Positions 1 through 8,107 of a DNA stretch of 64,000 nt are shown here, piece after piece. Position numbers and translations under genes: made by a program. The DNA lies in contig NZ_CP019640.1 of assembly GCF_001999905.1 (NCBI RefSeq), positions 3,266,001-3,330,000 on the forward strand. Reading direction: 5' to 3'. The notes beneath the pieces are model-generated. The model did not search any database. It was not told the DNA's origin and saw only the letters and a program-made list of their open reading frames with translations. The stretch is from Planococcus lenghuensis (GTDB taxonomy: Bacteria > Bacillota > Bacilli > Bacillales_A > Planococcaceae). How positions within the stretch are numbered: position 1 is the first letter of the stretch; every line of letters begins with the position of its first letter.

Positions 1-792
1 AAATGGAATGCCGAACGTGTGAGCGAGCAATGCAAGGTTCAGTGTACCGATTTTATTCGCCGTGTCGCCATTCGCTGCAACCCGGTCGGCGCCGACAATG
101 ATCGCTTCAATGTCCTTTGCGCCAATTGTATGAGCAGCCATGCTGTCGGTGATGAGTGTTACATCGACCCCTGACTGCTGCAATTCCCATACTGTCAGCC
201 GGGCGCCCTGATAAACCGGGCGGGTCTCGCAGGCATATACGTCAAATTTCTTCCCGCGTTCGCTGCCGAGATGGAACGGAGCAAGGGCTGTTCCGTATTT
301 TGCAGTGGCGATCGACCCGGCGTTGCAGATTGTCATAACTCGCATCTTATTTTCCAGCAGTTCCAGGCCATGCTCTCCGATCTGCCGGCAAGCCGCCTCG
401 TCTTCTGCCCTGATTGCTTCCGCTTCCCTGAATAACTGCTGTTTCGCATCAGCCACTGACGCTGCACACGGCAATGTGCTGAGCAGCCGTTCAAGCGCCC
501 AAGCCAGATTGACTGCCGTCGGCCGGGAGCTTGCCAGGTAATCGGCATCCTTTCGCACATACGCTTCAAAGGCGTCAAGCTCATCTGTATCATGACTCTC
601 CGCTGCAAGCGCTAAGCCGTAGGCAGCCGTAATACCGATCGCCGGTGCGCCCCGCACTTTCAGGGAAAGGATGGCATCAAATACTTCTTCAATGGTTGTA
701 AGGTCGATAAATTCAATGATATGCGGCAGTTTCTGCTGATCCAAAATCGTAAGCTGCCCGTCTTTCCATTCGATGGATACCGGTACTTGCAT
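1..792 (-). CDS. mtnA: S-methyl-5-thioribose-1-phosphate isomerase (partial)
   Basis: Isomerises methylthioribose-1-phosphate to methylthioribulose-1-phosphate in the cytosolic methionine salvage pathway. The frame starts MQVPVSIEW at the ATG whose complement is 790-792 and stays open to the window edge, giving 264 N-terminal codons; the C-terminal part is outside. Family landmarks visible are the RGAPAIG loop near residue 50, the SRPTAVNL motif near 85, [10 protein letters not shown] near 160, the ETRP motif and the [12 protein letters not shown] stretch with the catalytic Asp near 240. The start overlaps the mtnK stop by one base (TGATG), so the two genes are translationally coupled and share the SAM riboswitch upstream of mtnK. 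Recognition is firm. Confidence 0.95.
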   Translation of the reverse strand, partial: MQVPVSIEWKDGQLTILDQQKLPHIIEFIDLTTIEEVFDAILSLKVRGAPAIGITAAYGLALAAESHDTDELDAFEAYVRKDADYLASSRPTAVNLAWALERLLSTLPCAASVADAKQQLFREAEAIRAEDEAACRQIGEHGLELLENKMRVMTICNAGSIATAKYGTALAPFHLGSERGKKFDVYACETRPVYQGARLTVWELQQSGVDVTLITDSMAAHTIGAKDIEAIIVGADRVAANGDTANKIGTLNLALLAHTFGIPF

Positions 793-1976
793 CAGCGCAG
801 CGCCCCGATCAGTGACAGTACGTCATCGATGGACGTAAGTTCTGCCCGCTTCAGAATGAACGCTTCACCTGTCCGCAATGCCTGCCGCTTCCGTGCAATT
901 CGCTCTTCATCGTCTTCAATGCCGTCAAGGTCGCTGACATGTGCCAGACCGATTGTCCGGCGAATCAGCTCAGCGCCGGCAAAGCCGACGGAATCCCGGA
1001 AGATTTTTTCCAGCACGGTTTCTCTGTAACCCGTTGTATCTTTAAATGCACTTTGGTTTTCCTGTTCCCATAGCTCTGAAAACCGGGAAGAAAAGACGTC
1101 CCATGTATTCCGGATATGGTCTGTGATCACATCCCGGCCTTCTTCTCCGCGCGTGATCGACTGGAACACAAGATTCGCGAGGAAGAGGCCGACGTCAAAA
1201 CCGATCGGACCATAAAATGCAAATTCCGGGTCGATGACTTTCGTTTCATCTTTGCTTGCAAAAATACTGCCTGTGTGAAGATCGCCGTGCAGCAAAGCTT
1301 CTGCTTCAGTCAGAAAGCTCTGTTTCAGTTTCGCCGCTTCCAGTTGCAATGCCTTGTTGTTCCAGATTGCTTCGGCATCAGCAGTGAGCGCTTCTTCGAA
1401 ATCATTGGTTTCATTATTGAAGAAAGGATCTGTAAAAATCAGGTCTTCTGTAATTTTGCATAATTCCGGATTGGAGAATTCGGCAGCAAGCCGTTTTTTG
1501 TCGAATGGATGAAGTCCGAAATCCGAGGTATGGAACAGCGTCTGCGCCAAGTACTCGCCAATGTCATCCGACAGTTTCGGATACGTCTCACCAGCGATCA
1601 GGCCAGCCCGTGCAACGGTAAGATGCGACAGGTCTTCCATGACCGTGTATGCCAGCGCTTCGTCGGTTGCGTATACTTCCGGTACTAGATGCGGCACGTA
1701 TTCCCCGTGCTTTTTCAGTGCATTTGCTTCAATCTTTGCCCGTTTCAGTGTCAGCGGCCAGCTTTCACCGACCACTTTTGCATACGGCAATGCCTGTTTA
1801 ATGATAAGGCCTTTGCCGGTTTCGTCTGTTATGTGAAAGACGTAATTGAGATTGCCATCGCCGATTTCCCGGCTTGAAAGTGCCGCTCCTTTCGGAAAGA
1901 AATCTAGCTGAGCGGCAAGCTCGACTGCCGTTTGTTCTGTCAATGGGGTGTAATTCGCCGTTTCTGTAACCGCCAT
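792..1976 (-). CDS. mtnK: S-methyl-5-thioribose kinase
   Basis: Phosphorylates methylthioribose on O1 with ATP, the first step of the Bacillus-type methionine salvage route. The product is 394 residues, the usual family length. It has the aminoglycoside-kinase-like fold: the N-lobe carries [11 protein letters not shown] near residue 40 and a Lys in [10 protein letters not shown] near 60; the catalytic loop is [10 protein letters not shown] near 230 and the metal-binding [13 protein letters not shown] near 251. The ATG at 1976 is preceded by GGAAGGAT on the minus strand. It is the first gene after the minus-strand SAM riboswitch and overlaps mtnA by one base, so both should be induced when S-adenosylmethionine falls. 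Confidence 0.96.
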   Translation of the reverse strand: MAVTETANYTPLTEQTAVELAAQLDFFPKGAALSSREIGDGNLNYVFHITDETGKGLIIKQALPYAKVVGESWPLTLKRAKIEANALKKHGEYVPHLVPEVYATDEALAYTVMEDLSHLTVARAGLIAGETYPKLSDDIGEYLAQTLFHTSDFGLHPFDKKRLAAEFSNPELCKITEDLIFTDPFFNNETNDFEEALTADAEAIWNNKALQLEAAKLKQSFLTEAEALLHGDLHTGSIFASKDETKVIDPEFAFYGPIGFDVGLFLANLVFQSITRGEEGRDVITDHIRNTWDVFSSRFSELWEQENQSAFKDTTGYRETVLEKIFRDSVGFAGAELIRRTIGLAHVSDLDGIEDDEERIARKRQALRTGEAFILKRAELTSIDDVLSLIGALR

Positions 1977-1996
1977 CTGTACTCAATCCTTCCCTG

Positions 1997-2030
1997 AAAA
2001 AAATAAAAGCGCCTCTTCGGAAAGAGGCGC
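1997..2030 (-). terminator. Leader terminator of the mtnKA S-box
   Basis: On the minus strand a GC-rich hairpin (gcgcctctt / aagaggcgc) is followed by a T-rich run. It lies between the SAM riboswitch aptamer and the mtnK ribosome binding site, the usual position of the transcription-terminator expression platform. Confidence 0.85.
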
Positions 2031-2044
2031 AGAATAATCGGATT

Positions 2045-2220
2045 CCCGCCTCTCATCTTCTGGAAAAGTTTCTTTCCAGTGGAATTAGCACCGTGCCTTG
2101 CGGAATGGATTTGTCCATTCCGGCGCAAAATCTTAACGCGCCCCGTTTCACAACGGTATTATGGTCGGTTGCTGGGCTTCATCGGGCCATTTTACCCTCC
2201 GCCTGCTCTTGATAAGAGTG
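2045..2220 (-). ncRNA. SAM-I (S-box) riboswitch upstream of mtnK
   Basis: Read on the minus strand, the S-box landmarks appear in order: CTCTTATCAAGAG with the kink-turn AGCAGGCGGAGGG, CGATGAAGCCCAGCAACC, GGTGCTAATTCC and AGATGAGAGG. The distance between GCAACC and GGTGCTAA is 74 nt (2093-2166), against 13 nt in the second S-box of this window, so the P3 arm is greatly expanded and holds three predicted hairpins. A leader terminator follows at 1997-2030. Binding of S-adenosylmethionine is expected to favour termination and shut off mtnKA. Confidence 0.93.
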
Positions 2221-2385
2221 CTGATAATTTATAAAGTTATTAAAGTCTGACATGAATCCTATCATGATTCAAAATAAAGTGCAACAACTTTTCAAAGAAA
2301 TAGTTCTTAATTGTCTGGCTTATTACAAAGCGGTAAATTATAGATTTATCCTTTCAGAATATCGCTTAATTTTTCGCTTTTTTTC

Positions 2386-2490
2386 GAGTTCCACTAATTG
2401 GACGCTGAGTTCCGCTAATTCGGCATTGAGTTCCACTAATTTAGCATTGAGTTCCACTAATTAGGCGCCGAGTTCCACCAGTTAAATGGA
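2386..2490. repeat. Five tandem copies of a 21-bp repeat
   Basis: Units start at 2386, 2407, 2428, 2449 and 2470, exactly 21 bp apart. The conserved core is GAGTTCCACTAATT, with single changes in units 2 and 5, followed by seven more variable bases. The period equals two helical turns. It lies upstream of the mtnW promoter; function is unknown. Confidence 0.9.
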
Positions 2491-2584
2491 AGCCGCTTCC
2501 ATTCAGTCAGGAATTGGTCTTCTGTTACTTCTTCAGCCAGCCGGCATCCTTGTAAGCACTATTGATGGCATCTTCGTTTTTCAT

Positions 2585-2613
2585 TTGACAGAATTAAGAT
2601 CCCATGAAATAAT
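2585..2613 (+). promoter_or_regulatory. Sigma-A promoter for mtnWXBD
   Basis: A perfect -35 TTGACA (2585-2590) is separated by 17 bp from AATAAT (2608-2613, one mismatch to TATAAT). The predicted start near 2620 lies about 25 nt before the S-box. Confidence 0.75.
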
Positions 2614-2644
2614 CAGCATAATTTCTAAAAAAACTAAATACGTT

Positions 2645-2753
2645 ATTCTTATTCAGAGCAGGCGGAGGGACAAGCCCTACGAAGCCCGGCAACCGGTCGA
2701 TTGACACGGTGCTAATTCTTGCAGCCTTCAAGCGACGGCTGACAAATAAGAAG
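2645..2753 (+). ncRNA. SAM-I (S-box) riboswitch upstream of mtnW
   Basis: P1 is formed by TTCTTATT near 2646 and AATAAGAA near 2745. Between them lie AGAGCAGGCGGAGGG, ACGAAGCCCGGCAACC and GGTGCTAATTC, the S-box core, with a short P3 of normal size. A terminator follows at 2766-2795. It should repress the mtnWXBD operon when S-adenosylmethionine is plentiful. Confidence 0.95.
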
Positions 2754-2765
2754 ATGGTATCCGAT

Positions 2766-2795
2766 AACCTCTTCTTAGGAAGAGGTTTTTTATTT
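2766..2795 (+). terminator. Leader terminator of the mtnW S-box
   Basis: Hairpin aacctcttc / gaagaggtt followed by TTTTTTATTT, placed between the aptamer and the mtnW ribosome binding site. Confidence 0.9.
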
Positions 2796-2820
2796 GTTAC
2801 AGGAACTGGAGAGTGAATTT

Positions 2821-4035
2821 ATGAGTGGATTGACAGCCCGCTATCAACTGTACGGGCGGCCTGGATCATTCGGGAAGAAAGCGGAAGGCATTGCTCTTGG
2901 TCTCACGGTCGGATCTTGGACTGACCTGCCGCAGCTTGAACAGGAACAGCTGAAGCAGCATAAAGGAACCGTGGAGTCCGTCACGGAATTCGGTGACTCC
3001 CCTCACCCGTTAAAACCGGAATTGATCCGGGCGGAAGTGGAAATCCGTTACCCGGCGGCCAATTTTTCGGCGGATCTGCCGGCGATCCTGACGACTGTGT
3101 TCGGGAAATTATCGCTCGACGGCGAAGTGAAATTGCTGGATCTTATTTTCGATGAAGAATTACTCGCCCGTTTCCCGGGTCCGCGGTTCGGCATCGAAGG
3201 AATCCGGGAAAAGCTCGGCGTCCATGACCGGCCGCTCGTCATGAGCATTTTCAAAGGTGTCATCGGCCGCGATCTCGGTTATCTTGCCGACCAGCTCCGC
3301 CAGCAGGCGCTTGGCGGCGTGGATCTCGTGAAAGATGATGAGATTTTATTCGATAACCCGCAGACCCCATTTGAAGAACGGATCGTGCGGGGGAAAGAGG
3401 TGCTGGAACAGGTGTATAAAGAAACCGGCCACCGGACATTGTACGCAGCCAATCTGACCGGCCGCACATCCGGACTCCGCGATAAGGCCCGCAAAGCACG
3501 GGAACTCGGCGCGGACGCGCTGCTGTTCAACGTCCATGCCTACGGGCTGGATGTGCTGCAGGAACTTGCGGAAGACGCGGAAGTCGGATTGCCGCTCATG
3601 GCGCATCCCGCATTCAGCGGCGCATTCACGTCTTCGCCTTTTTACGGTGTGGCGACGGAACTTGCGCTCGGCAAACTGACCCGCATTGCAGGTGCGGACT
3701 TTTCCCTGTTCCCTTCTCCTTACGGCAGTGTTGCACTTGAGAAGAACGCTGCACTGGCGCTCGGCCGGGAACTCGTATCCGACAGCCCGTTAAAACGGAC
3801 ATTCCCGGTTCCATCAGCCGGCATCCACCCGGGCCTCGTCCCGCTTCTGTTTGAGGATTTCGGCACCGACAGCATCATTAACGCAGGTGGCGGTGTCCAT
3901 GGACATCCGGATGGCGCTGCAGGCGGCGGACGGGCGTTCCGTCAGGCCGTCGATGCCGTACTCGCCGGCACTTCGCTTGAGGAAGCGGCGGCATCCCATG
4001 ACGAATTAAAAACGGCGCTCAAGTTATGGGGGTGA
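2821..4035 (+). CDS. mtnW: 2,3-diketo-5-methylthiopentyl-1-phosphate enolase (RuBisCO-like protein)
   Basis: Enolises 2,3-diketo-5-methylthiopentyl-1-phosphate in methionine salvage. It is a form IV RuBisCO-like protein of 404 residues. The GVDLVKDDE motif near residue 170 holds the Lys, Asp, Asp and Glu equivalent to the carbamate/Mg site; a Gly-rich phosphate loop [13 protein letters not shown] sits near 360. The ATG at 2821 follows GGAGAG by 7 nt. A TTG at 2794 would lengthen the frame but lies within the U-tract of the leader terminator, so it is rejected. It is the first gene of mtnWXBD, and its last bases reach into the start region of mtnX. Confidence 0.96.
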   Translation: MSGLTARYQLYGRPGSFGKKAEGIALGLTVGSWTDLPQLEQEQLKQHKGTVESVTEFGDSPHPLKPELIRAEVEIRYPAANFSADLPAILTTVFGKLSLDGEVKLLDLIFDEELLARFPGPRFGIEGIREKLGVHDRPLVMSIFKGVIGRDLGYLADQLRQQALGGVDLVKDDEILFDNPQTPFEERIVRGKEVLEQVYKETGHRTLYAANLTGRTSGLRDKARKARELGADALLFNVHAYGLDVLQELAEDAEVGLPLMAHPAFSGAFTSSPFYGVATELALGKLTRIAGADFSLFPSPYGSVALEKNAALALGRELVSDSPLKRTFPVPSAGIHPGLVPLLFEDFGTDSIINAGGGVHGHPDGAAGGGRAFRQAVDAVLAGTSLEEAAASHDELKTALKLWG

Positions 4036-4040
4036 ACAAT

Positions 4041-4706
4041 GTGAAAAAACCAATCATTTTCTGCGATTTCGATGGAACAGTCACGGACCGCGACAATATC
4101 ATGAACATCATGAAGGAATTCGCACCGCCGGAATGGGAACCGATCAAGGAAGGCATTTTAAACCAAAGCATTACAATACGTGATGGTGTAGCGGAGATGT
4201 TCTCCCTGCTGCCTTCATCAAAGAAAGATGAAATCATTTCTTATGTATTGGATGCAGCGGAAATCCGCGAAGGTTTCGCTGATTTCGTCGCTTTTGCCGA
4301 CCGGGCCGATATCCCGCTGTATATTACGAGTGGCGGCATCGACTTTTTCGTCCGGCCGCTCCTCGAACCATACGGGCCGTTCGCCGGCATTTATTGCAAT
4401 GAAGCGGATTTCTCTGATGATTGCATCCGCATCCGCTTTCCGCACGGCTGTGATGAACAATGCAAAAGCCAAGGCTGCGGATTATGCAAACCGACGGTCA
4501 TCCGGCAGCTTTCAGATGAGGATACGTTCAGCATCGTCATCGGGGACTCGATTACGGATCTCCAGGCAGCCAAAGGCGCGGATCTTGTCATCGCCCGCGA
4601 TTTCCTGATTGAGAAATGCAAAGAGCTCGGCATCCCGTATGAGCCGTTCGAAACCTTCCATGATGTGACGGACATTCTGGAGCGGAAGCTCGGTGTCCGT
4701 GTATGA
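4041..4706 (+). CDS. mtnX: 2-hydroxy-3-keto-5-methylthiopentenyl-1-phosphate phosphatase
   Basis: HAD-superfamily phosphatase that dephosphorylates the enol product of MtnW to the acireductone. The N-terminus has FCDFDGTVT with both catalytic aspartates; a YITSGG stretch holds motif II near residue 100, and [11 protein letters not shown] near 175 holds motif IV. A Cys-rich segment around 145 to 155 ([13 protein letters not shown]) matches the family's zinc-like Cys cluster. The GTG at 4041 is preceded by GGGGGTGA at good distance; an in-frame ATG at 4026 overlapping mtnW has no ribosome binding site but cannot be excluded. It overlaps mtnB by ATGA. Confidence 0.94.
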   Translation: MKKPIIFCDFDGTVTDRDNIMNIMKEFAPPEWEPIKEGILNQSITIRDGVAEMFSLLPSSKKDEIISYVLDAAEIREGFADFVAFADRADIPLYITSGGIDFFVRPLLEPYGPFAGIYCNEADFSDDCIRIRFPHGCDEQCKSQGCGLCKPTVIRQLSDEDTFSIVIGDSITDLQAAKGADLVIARDFLIEKCKELGIPYEPFETFHDVTDILERKLGVRV

Positions 4707-5317
4707 GTATTGTGGAAGAGCGTTGGACGGAACTTGCAGACATCAAAGACGAACTTGCCGCCCGCGACTGGTTCATGGGCACAAGCGGCAACCTCGCCAT
4801 CAAAGTGAACGATGAGCCGCTCCAATTCCTGGTCACCGCCAGCGGCAAGGACAAAAAGAAACGGACGGCGGAGGACTTCCTGCTCGTCGACGCGGACGGC
4901 CAGCCGATTGACGAAACGCAATTGAAACCATCAGCGGAAACGCTACTGCATTGCGCGGTTTATGGTCAGACGGATGCTAGCTGCAGCCTCCATGTGCACA
5001 CGGTGGCGAACAACGTGATCTCTGAATTATACGGGGATGCCGGGAAAATCGGATTCAAAGGCCAGGAACTCATCAAGGCGTTCGGCCTGTGGGAAGAAGA
5101 CGATGTGCTCACCATTCCCGTCATTCCGAACCCGGCGCATATTCCGACGCTGGCCGAAGAGTTCAAGCAGCACGTGAACGCTGATTTCGGTGCTGTGCTC
5201 ATCCGTAACCATGGCATCACAGTCTGGGGCCGCAGCGGATTTGAAGCAGCGAAGCTGTTGGAAGCAAGCGAGTTTTTATTTCAGTATCAATTGACTTTAC
5301 ACCAATATAAACGATAA
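4703..5317 (+). CDS. mtnB: Methylthioribulose-1-phosphate dehydratase
   Basis: Zinc-dependent class II aldolase-fold enzyme that dehydrates methylthioribulose-1-phosphate. The product has 204 residues. Zinc ligands are expected in the HVHTVANN motif near residues 97-99 and in RNHGITVWG near 168; TSGNLA near 30 is the phosphate-binding loop of the fold. It starts with ATG overlapping the mtnX stop and is followed 18 bp later by mtnD, so it acts inside the S-box controlled operon. Confidence 0.95.
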   Translation: MSIVEERWTELADIKDELAARDWFMGTSGNLAIKVNDEPLQFLVTASGKDKKKRTAEDFLLVDADGQPIDETQLKPSAETLLHCAVYGQTDASCSLHVHTVANNVISELYGDAGKIGFKGQELIKAFGLWEEDDVLTIPVIPNPAHIPTLAEEFKQHVNADFGAVLIRNHGITVWGRSGFEAAKLLEASEFLFQYQLTLHQYKR

Positions 5318-5335
5318 AAGAGAGGAAGATTCACT

Positions 5336-5875
5336 ATGGCAATCATCAAACTCCAGGAAACAAACGAAACAATCAATGAACAGCACAACGTCGCGACGTT
5401 CCTTGCCCAGCAGGAAGTCATTTATGAGCACTGGGACATCAATAAACTTCCGGATAATCTCCGTGAAAAATTCGATTTGAATGATGAAGAAAAAGAACAG
5501 ATCTTGGAAGCATTCCGTCCGGAAATCAATGACATTTCCGAGCGCCGCGGCTATAAAGCGGCAGATGTCATTTCGCTGTCGGACTCGAATCCGAAGCTCG
5601 ACGAACTGCTGAAGAACTTCCAGCGCAAGCACATTCATACGGATGATGAAGTGCGTTATATCGTCAGCGGCCACGGCGTATTCATCATCCAGGGCAAAGA
5701 TGAGAAATTCTTTGAAGTCCACCTGGATCCAGGCGATCTCATTTCCGTGCCGCCGAACATCACGCATTACTTCACACTCGCTGATGACCGCAAAGTCGTT
5801 GCCGTCCGCATCTTCGTAACAACTGAAGGCTGGGTGCCAGTGTATCAGGACGAACAGGAAAGCGTGCAAGGATAG
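5336..5875 (+). CDS. mtnD: Acireductone dioxygenase
   Basis: Cupin-fold metal dioxygenase that cleaves the acireductone to formate and the keto acid precursor of methionine (Fe form) or to methylthiopropionate, formate and CO (Ni form); the metal cannot be told from sequence. It has 179 residues, as in B. subtilis. The HIHTDDEVRYIVSGHG block near residues 99-113 supplies His, His and Glu ligands, and the fourth His is in PPNITHYF near 142. A strong AGAGAGGAAG precedes the ATG. It is the last gene of the operon, ending before a terminator. Confidence 0.96.
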   Translation: MAIIKLQETNETINEQHNVATFLAQQEVIYEHWDINKLPDNLREKFDLNDEEKEQILEAFRPEINDISERRGYKAADVISLSDSNPKLDELLKNFQRKHIHTDDEVRYIVSGHGVFIIQGKDEKFFEVHLDPGDLISVPPNITHYFTLADDRKVVAVRIFVTTEGWVPVYQDEQESVQG

Positions 5876-5885
5876 TCGAATAATG

Positions 5886-5915
5886 GGATCCGGTTCAGTG
5901 AGCCGGATCCTTCTT
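5886..5915 (+). terminator. Terminator of the mtnWXBD operon
   Basis: Perfect 8-bp stem ggatccgg / ccggatcc with a 9-nt loop, followed by TTCTT, ten bases after the mtnD stop. Confidence 0.8.
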
Positions 5916-6048
5916 ATGTGCCAAAATCCCTCTCCTATTCCCCCTCCTTAAAAATACTTAAAAATATGACACCTTTTCTCTTCCGATTCGTATTATTACT
6001 AATTAACCCCCTAATTCATTGATAACGTACAGGAAGGAGTGAAATTAT

Positions 6049-6216
6049 ATGACACGATCCGATGATCAACGAAGAAAAGACCGGTTGGGCAGCGGCGCGC
6101 GATCAGAATTGTTTTCAGCAATAGCCCCTGATGTGGTGTTATGGCCATTTCACCTGGTTTTATCTCTGCTGAGAGGAACGGGAAAAGCCATCCATTCGAT
6201 TCTGAGCGGGTTTTGA
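6049..6216 (+). CDS. Small 55-aa protein of unknown function
   Basis: An unrecognised short gene with the marks of real translation: AGGAAGGAG lies 8-9 nt before the ATG at 6049, and the frame runs 55 codons to TGA. The N-terminal third is charged (MTRSDDQRRKDRLGSG), followed by a hydrophobic/amphipathic helix (VVLWPFHLVLSLLRG) and a short basic tail ending SILSGF, which suggests a small membrane-associated protein. A possible promoter lies upstream (ATGACA at about 5967, TATTAT 19 bp later). It stands alone between the mtnD terminator and the phosphoesterase gene. Confidence 0.6.
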   Translation: MTRSDDQRRKDRLGSGARSELFSAIAPDVVLWPFHLVLSLLRGTGKAIHSILSGF

Positions 6217-6235
6217 AAAGCAACCGAAATCGACT

Positions 6236-6260
6236 ATTGTAAAGTGCTCGAATTTACAAT
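6236..6260. promoter_or_regulatory. Inverted repeat, possible operator
   Basis: Perfect 8-bp arms ATTGTAAA and TTTACAAT separated by 9 nt, about 75 bp before the metallophosphoesterase start. No T-run follows, so an operator is more likely than a terminator. The regulator is not known. Confidence 0.4.
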
Positions 6261-6336
6261 TAAACATACTATCTTAAAACCAGCCTAACATTCTCCCTTT
6301 ATACTGAAACTGAACACAGAATGAAGGGAGACGGAA

Positions 6337-7185
6337 ATGAATATGAAAATTGCCGTGACTGGTGATCTGCATTATCCGGAACTGCATGAGGCGATTGAGT
6401 TTATCCGAAAGGATCATCGTGAATTTTTTGAAACGTTCATCGGTCGGTTTTTCTCCATACCTGCAAATTTGTATGTATCCATTGGTGACTTGACCAATAT
6501 CGGCTCGGCGGAAGAATTGAATGATGTGTATGCGCTTCTCCGAAAATACGATAAACGGTTCATGCATGTCCTTGGCAACCATGATATGTATTCACTAACG
6601 CGGAATGAAGTGCTGGCCATCACGGAACAGGACCGCTCCTATGTCATTTCGACAGAACAGGCCGTATTGGCATTCATTGATACCGCCAGGGAAAAAGATT
6701 TTAAGGATTGGGGCGGAACGCTCGATGTCCAGCAATTGTCATGGCTGGAAACGGTCATCGAACAATCCGGGGAGCGCCCATTGATTCTCTTTGCCCATCA
6801 CCCGCCCAACGGAACAACCGCCCGGTCTGAAAAAGACAAGCGGTGCATTCATCCGGATATCCCCATTTGGGACGTGTTAAGCAAAAAGAAAGGGATCGGC
6901 CTGTATGTCAATGGGCATAACCACTGCAATTCCATCGTGCAAAAAGGACAATGGACGTTTCTCCAGCTAGCTGCTGTGCTGGATGAACAGGCCGTGCGGA
7001 CCATTGAAGTCACCGATTCTGAAATCATTATCGATTTCGTCGATGTATCGGATCCGCTTCTGAAAGCAAAAGCGCAGATTATCGGGAATTCCATCCCTTA
7101 TTTTCTGCTGAACCGGAATTTCGCAGGAACAGAAAGGGATGTCCGGCACGTGATTCCTCTGGTTCCGACGGCTGTCGCGGAATAA
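6337..7185 (+). CDS. Metallophosphoesterase (calcineurin-like)
   Basis: Cytosolic dinuclear-metal phosphoesterase of unknown substrate, 282 residues. All five family blocks are present in order: GDLHYP (D, H) near residue 9, SIGDLTN (D) near 49, VLGNHD (N, H) near 80, FAHHPP (H) near 152 and NGHNHC (H, H) near 193. The C-terminal 80 residues are outside the core fold. GAAGGGAG precedes the ATG; a second ATG two codons on is equally possible. It is monocistronic, ending at a strong terminator. The motifs place it in the broad calcineurin-like family; the substrate cannot be inferred. Confidence 0.88.
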   Translation: MNMKIAVTGDLHYPELHEAIEFIRKDHREFFETFIGRFFSIPANLYVSIGDLTNIGSAEELNDVYALLRKYDKRFMHVLGNHDMYSLTRNEVLAITEQDRSYVISTEQAVLAFIDTAREKDFKDWGGTLDVQQLSWLETVIEQSGERPLILFAHHPPNGTTARSEKDKRCIHPDIPIWDVLSKKKGIGLYVNGHNHCNSIVQKGQWTFLQLAAVLDEQAVRTIEVTDSEIIIDFVDVSDPLLKAKAQIIGNSIPYFLLNRNFAGTERDVRHVIPLVPTAVAE

Positions 7186-7211
7186 AACCACGCAATTTGA
7201 TGAAAGACAAA

Positions 7212-7245
7212 GAGAACCCAGCGAATGGCCGCTGGGTTCTTTTCA
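7212..7245 (+). terminator. Rho-independent terminator after the phosphoesterase gene
   Basis: Nine-bp stem gaacccagc / gctgggttc with an 8-nt loop followed by TTTT. Confidence 0.85.
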
Positions 7246-7333
7246 TTGTTTTCATTGCTTAACGATTCTTCAGATATCTCCTTCTCAGCATTTCTCACCG
7301 ATATTCACTATGCAAAAGTATAAGTGTTTTTTC

Positions 7334-8047
7334 TCACTGTTTGAGCAAATCGGCATAGACGACCAGCCGCTCTTCATAATGACCGGTGGCTTCATTAAAT
7401 GGTCCTGTACAAGTGATCAAGTTCAGATGGGATTCCGGACTGGCGCCGAAAATTTTCTCAAGCGGTGCCTCTTCCGGTGCATAGGCGGCCGTTTCCGTGA
7501 CGATAAATGTCAGGGCCTGCCCTTCTGTTCCTGTGATATGGATTTCATCACCCGGCTTCAGCTTTTTCAGGTTATAGAAAGTGCCGGGGCTCGTCATGCC
7601 ATCAACGTGCCCTGCCATGACGGCATTCCCTGCACTGCCGGGCATTGCGCCGGGCGCGTACCAGCCGATTTGATAAATATTCGCCGGGGCTTCCATTGCA
7701 CCTTCACTGGTTACTCCAACTTCAATCACTTCGGCACTTTCACCGATTGCCGGGATCTCGATCAATGCCGGAGTAATGCCGATAAGTTCCGCATCAGTTT
7801 CAGCCGAAGATACAGCAGGTTCAACTGCAGGCTTGCCCGGAACTTCAGTCCTTATTTCCTGTACTGTTTCTTCCGCTTCAGGAAGTGCAGGCTGCTTTGC
7901 AGGTTTGTTTGCCACTATCCTTTCAGTTACCACACCTGTCCCGTTTTCTGCAGAAATCGGCTCTGTAGCAAAGCCGGGGTTATCATTGATGGTCGTCAGA
8001 AGAAACAGAAAGTAGATAAGGAAACCTTTTTTCACGATTCCGCGCAT
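7334..8047 (-). CDS. Class F sortase
   Basis: Membrane-anchored transpeptidase expected to attach a sorted surface protein outside the cell. A hydrophobic N-terminal segment (residues 5-20) acts as signal or anchor and is followed by a Pro/Glu-rich linker to about residue 110. The sortase core carries the catalytic triad: His in AGHVDG near 147, Cys in LITCTG near 212 and Arg in YEERLVV near 226. The ATG at 8047 has AAGGGGTG seven bases upstream; an earlier GTG at 8056 lacks a site. It lies directly downstream of, and in the same direction as, a surface protein with a MPETG-type C-terminus, its likely substrate. A terminator separates them, so the two may be partly independent. Confidence 0.9.
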   Translation of the reverse strand: MRGIVKKGFLIYFLFLLTTINDNPGFATEPISAENGTGVVTERIVANKPAKQPALPEAEETVQEIRTEVPGKPAVEPAVSSAETDAELIGITPALIEIPAIGESAEVIEVGVTSEGAMEAPANIYQIGWYAPGAMPGSAGNAVMAGHVDGMTSPGTFYNLKKLKPGDEIHITGTEGQALTFIVTETAAYAPEEAPLEKIFGASPESHLNLITCTGPFNEATGHYEERLVVYADLLKQ

Positions 8048-8063
8048 GCAGTTCACCCCTTAT

Positions 8064-8096
8064 GTAGAAAAAAGAGGGGAAACGTTCTCCCCTCTG
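8064..8096 (-). terminator. Terminator between surface protein and sortase
   Basis: On the minus strand, stem gaggggagaacg / cgtttcccctc followed by TTTTTT. It lies just after the surface-protein stop and before the sortase start, so it may only partly stop readthrough. Confidence 0.8.
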
Positions 8097-8107
8097 CATT
8101 CATGAAG

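Larger units (their letters stand above)
2222..2644. other. Divergent intergenic region between the two S-box leaders
   Basis: About 420 bp without a supportable gene. It holds the five-copy 21-bp tandem repeat at 2386-2490 and a good plus-strand promoter at 2585-2613. A reading frame crosses the repeat, but it has no ribosome binding site and simply follows the 21-bp period, so it is not called. No clear sigma-A promoter for mtnKA was found. Confidence 0.6.

Noticed and set aside
2252-2464. Plus-strand 70-codon frame across the 21-bp repeats
   Set aside because: The heptad-like LSSTNLA pattern is only the 21-bp period read in frame; there is no ribosome binding site.
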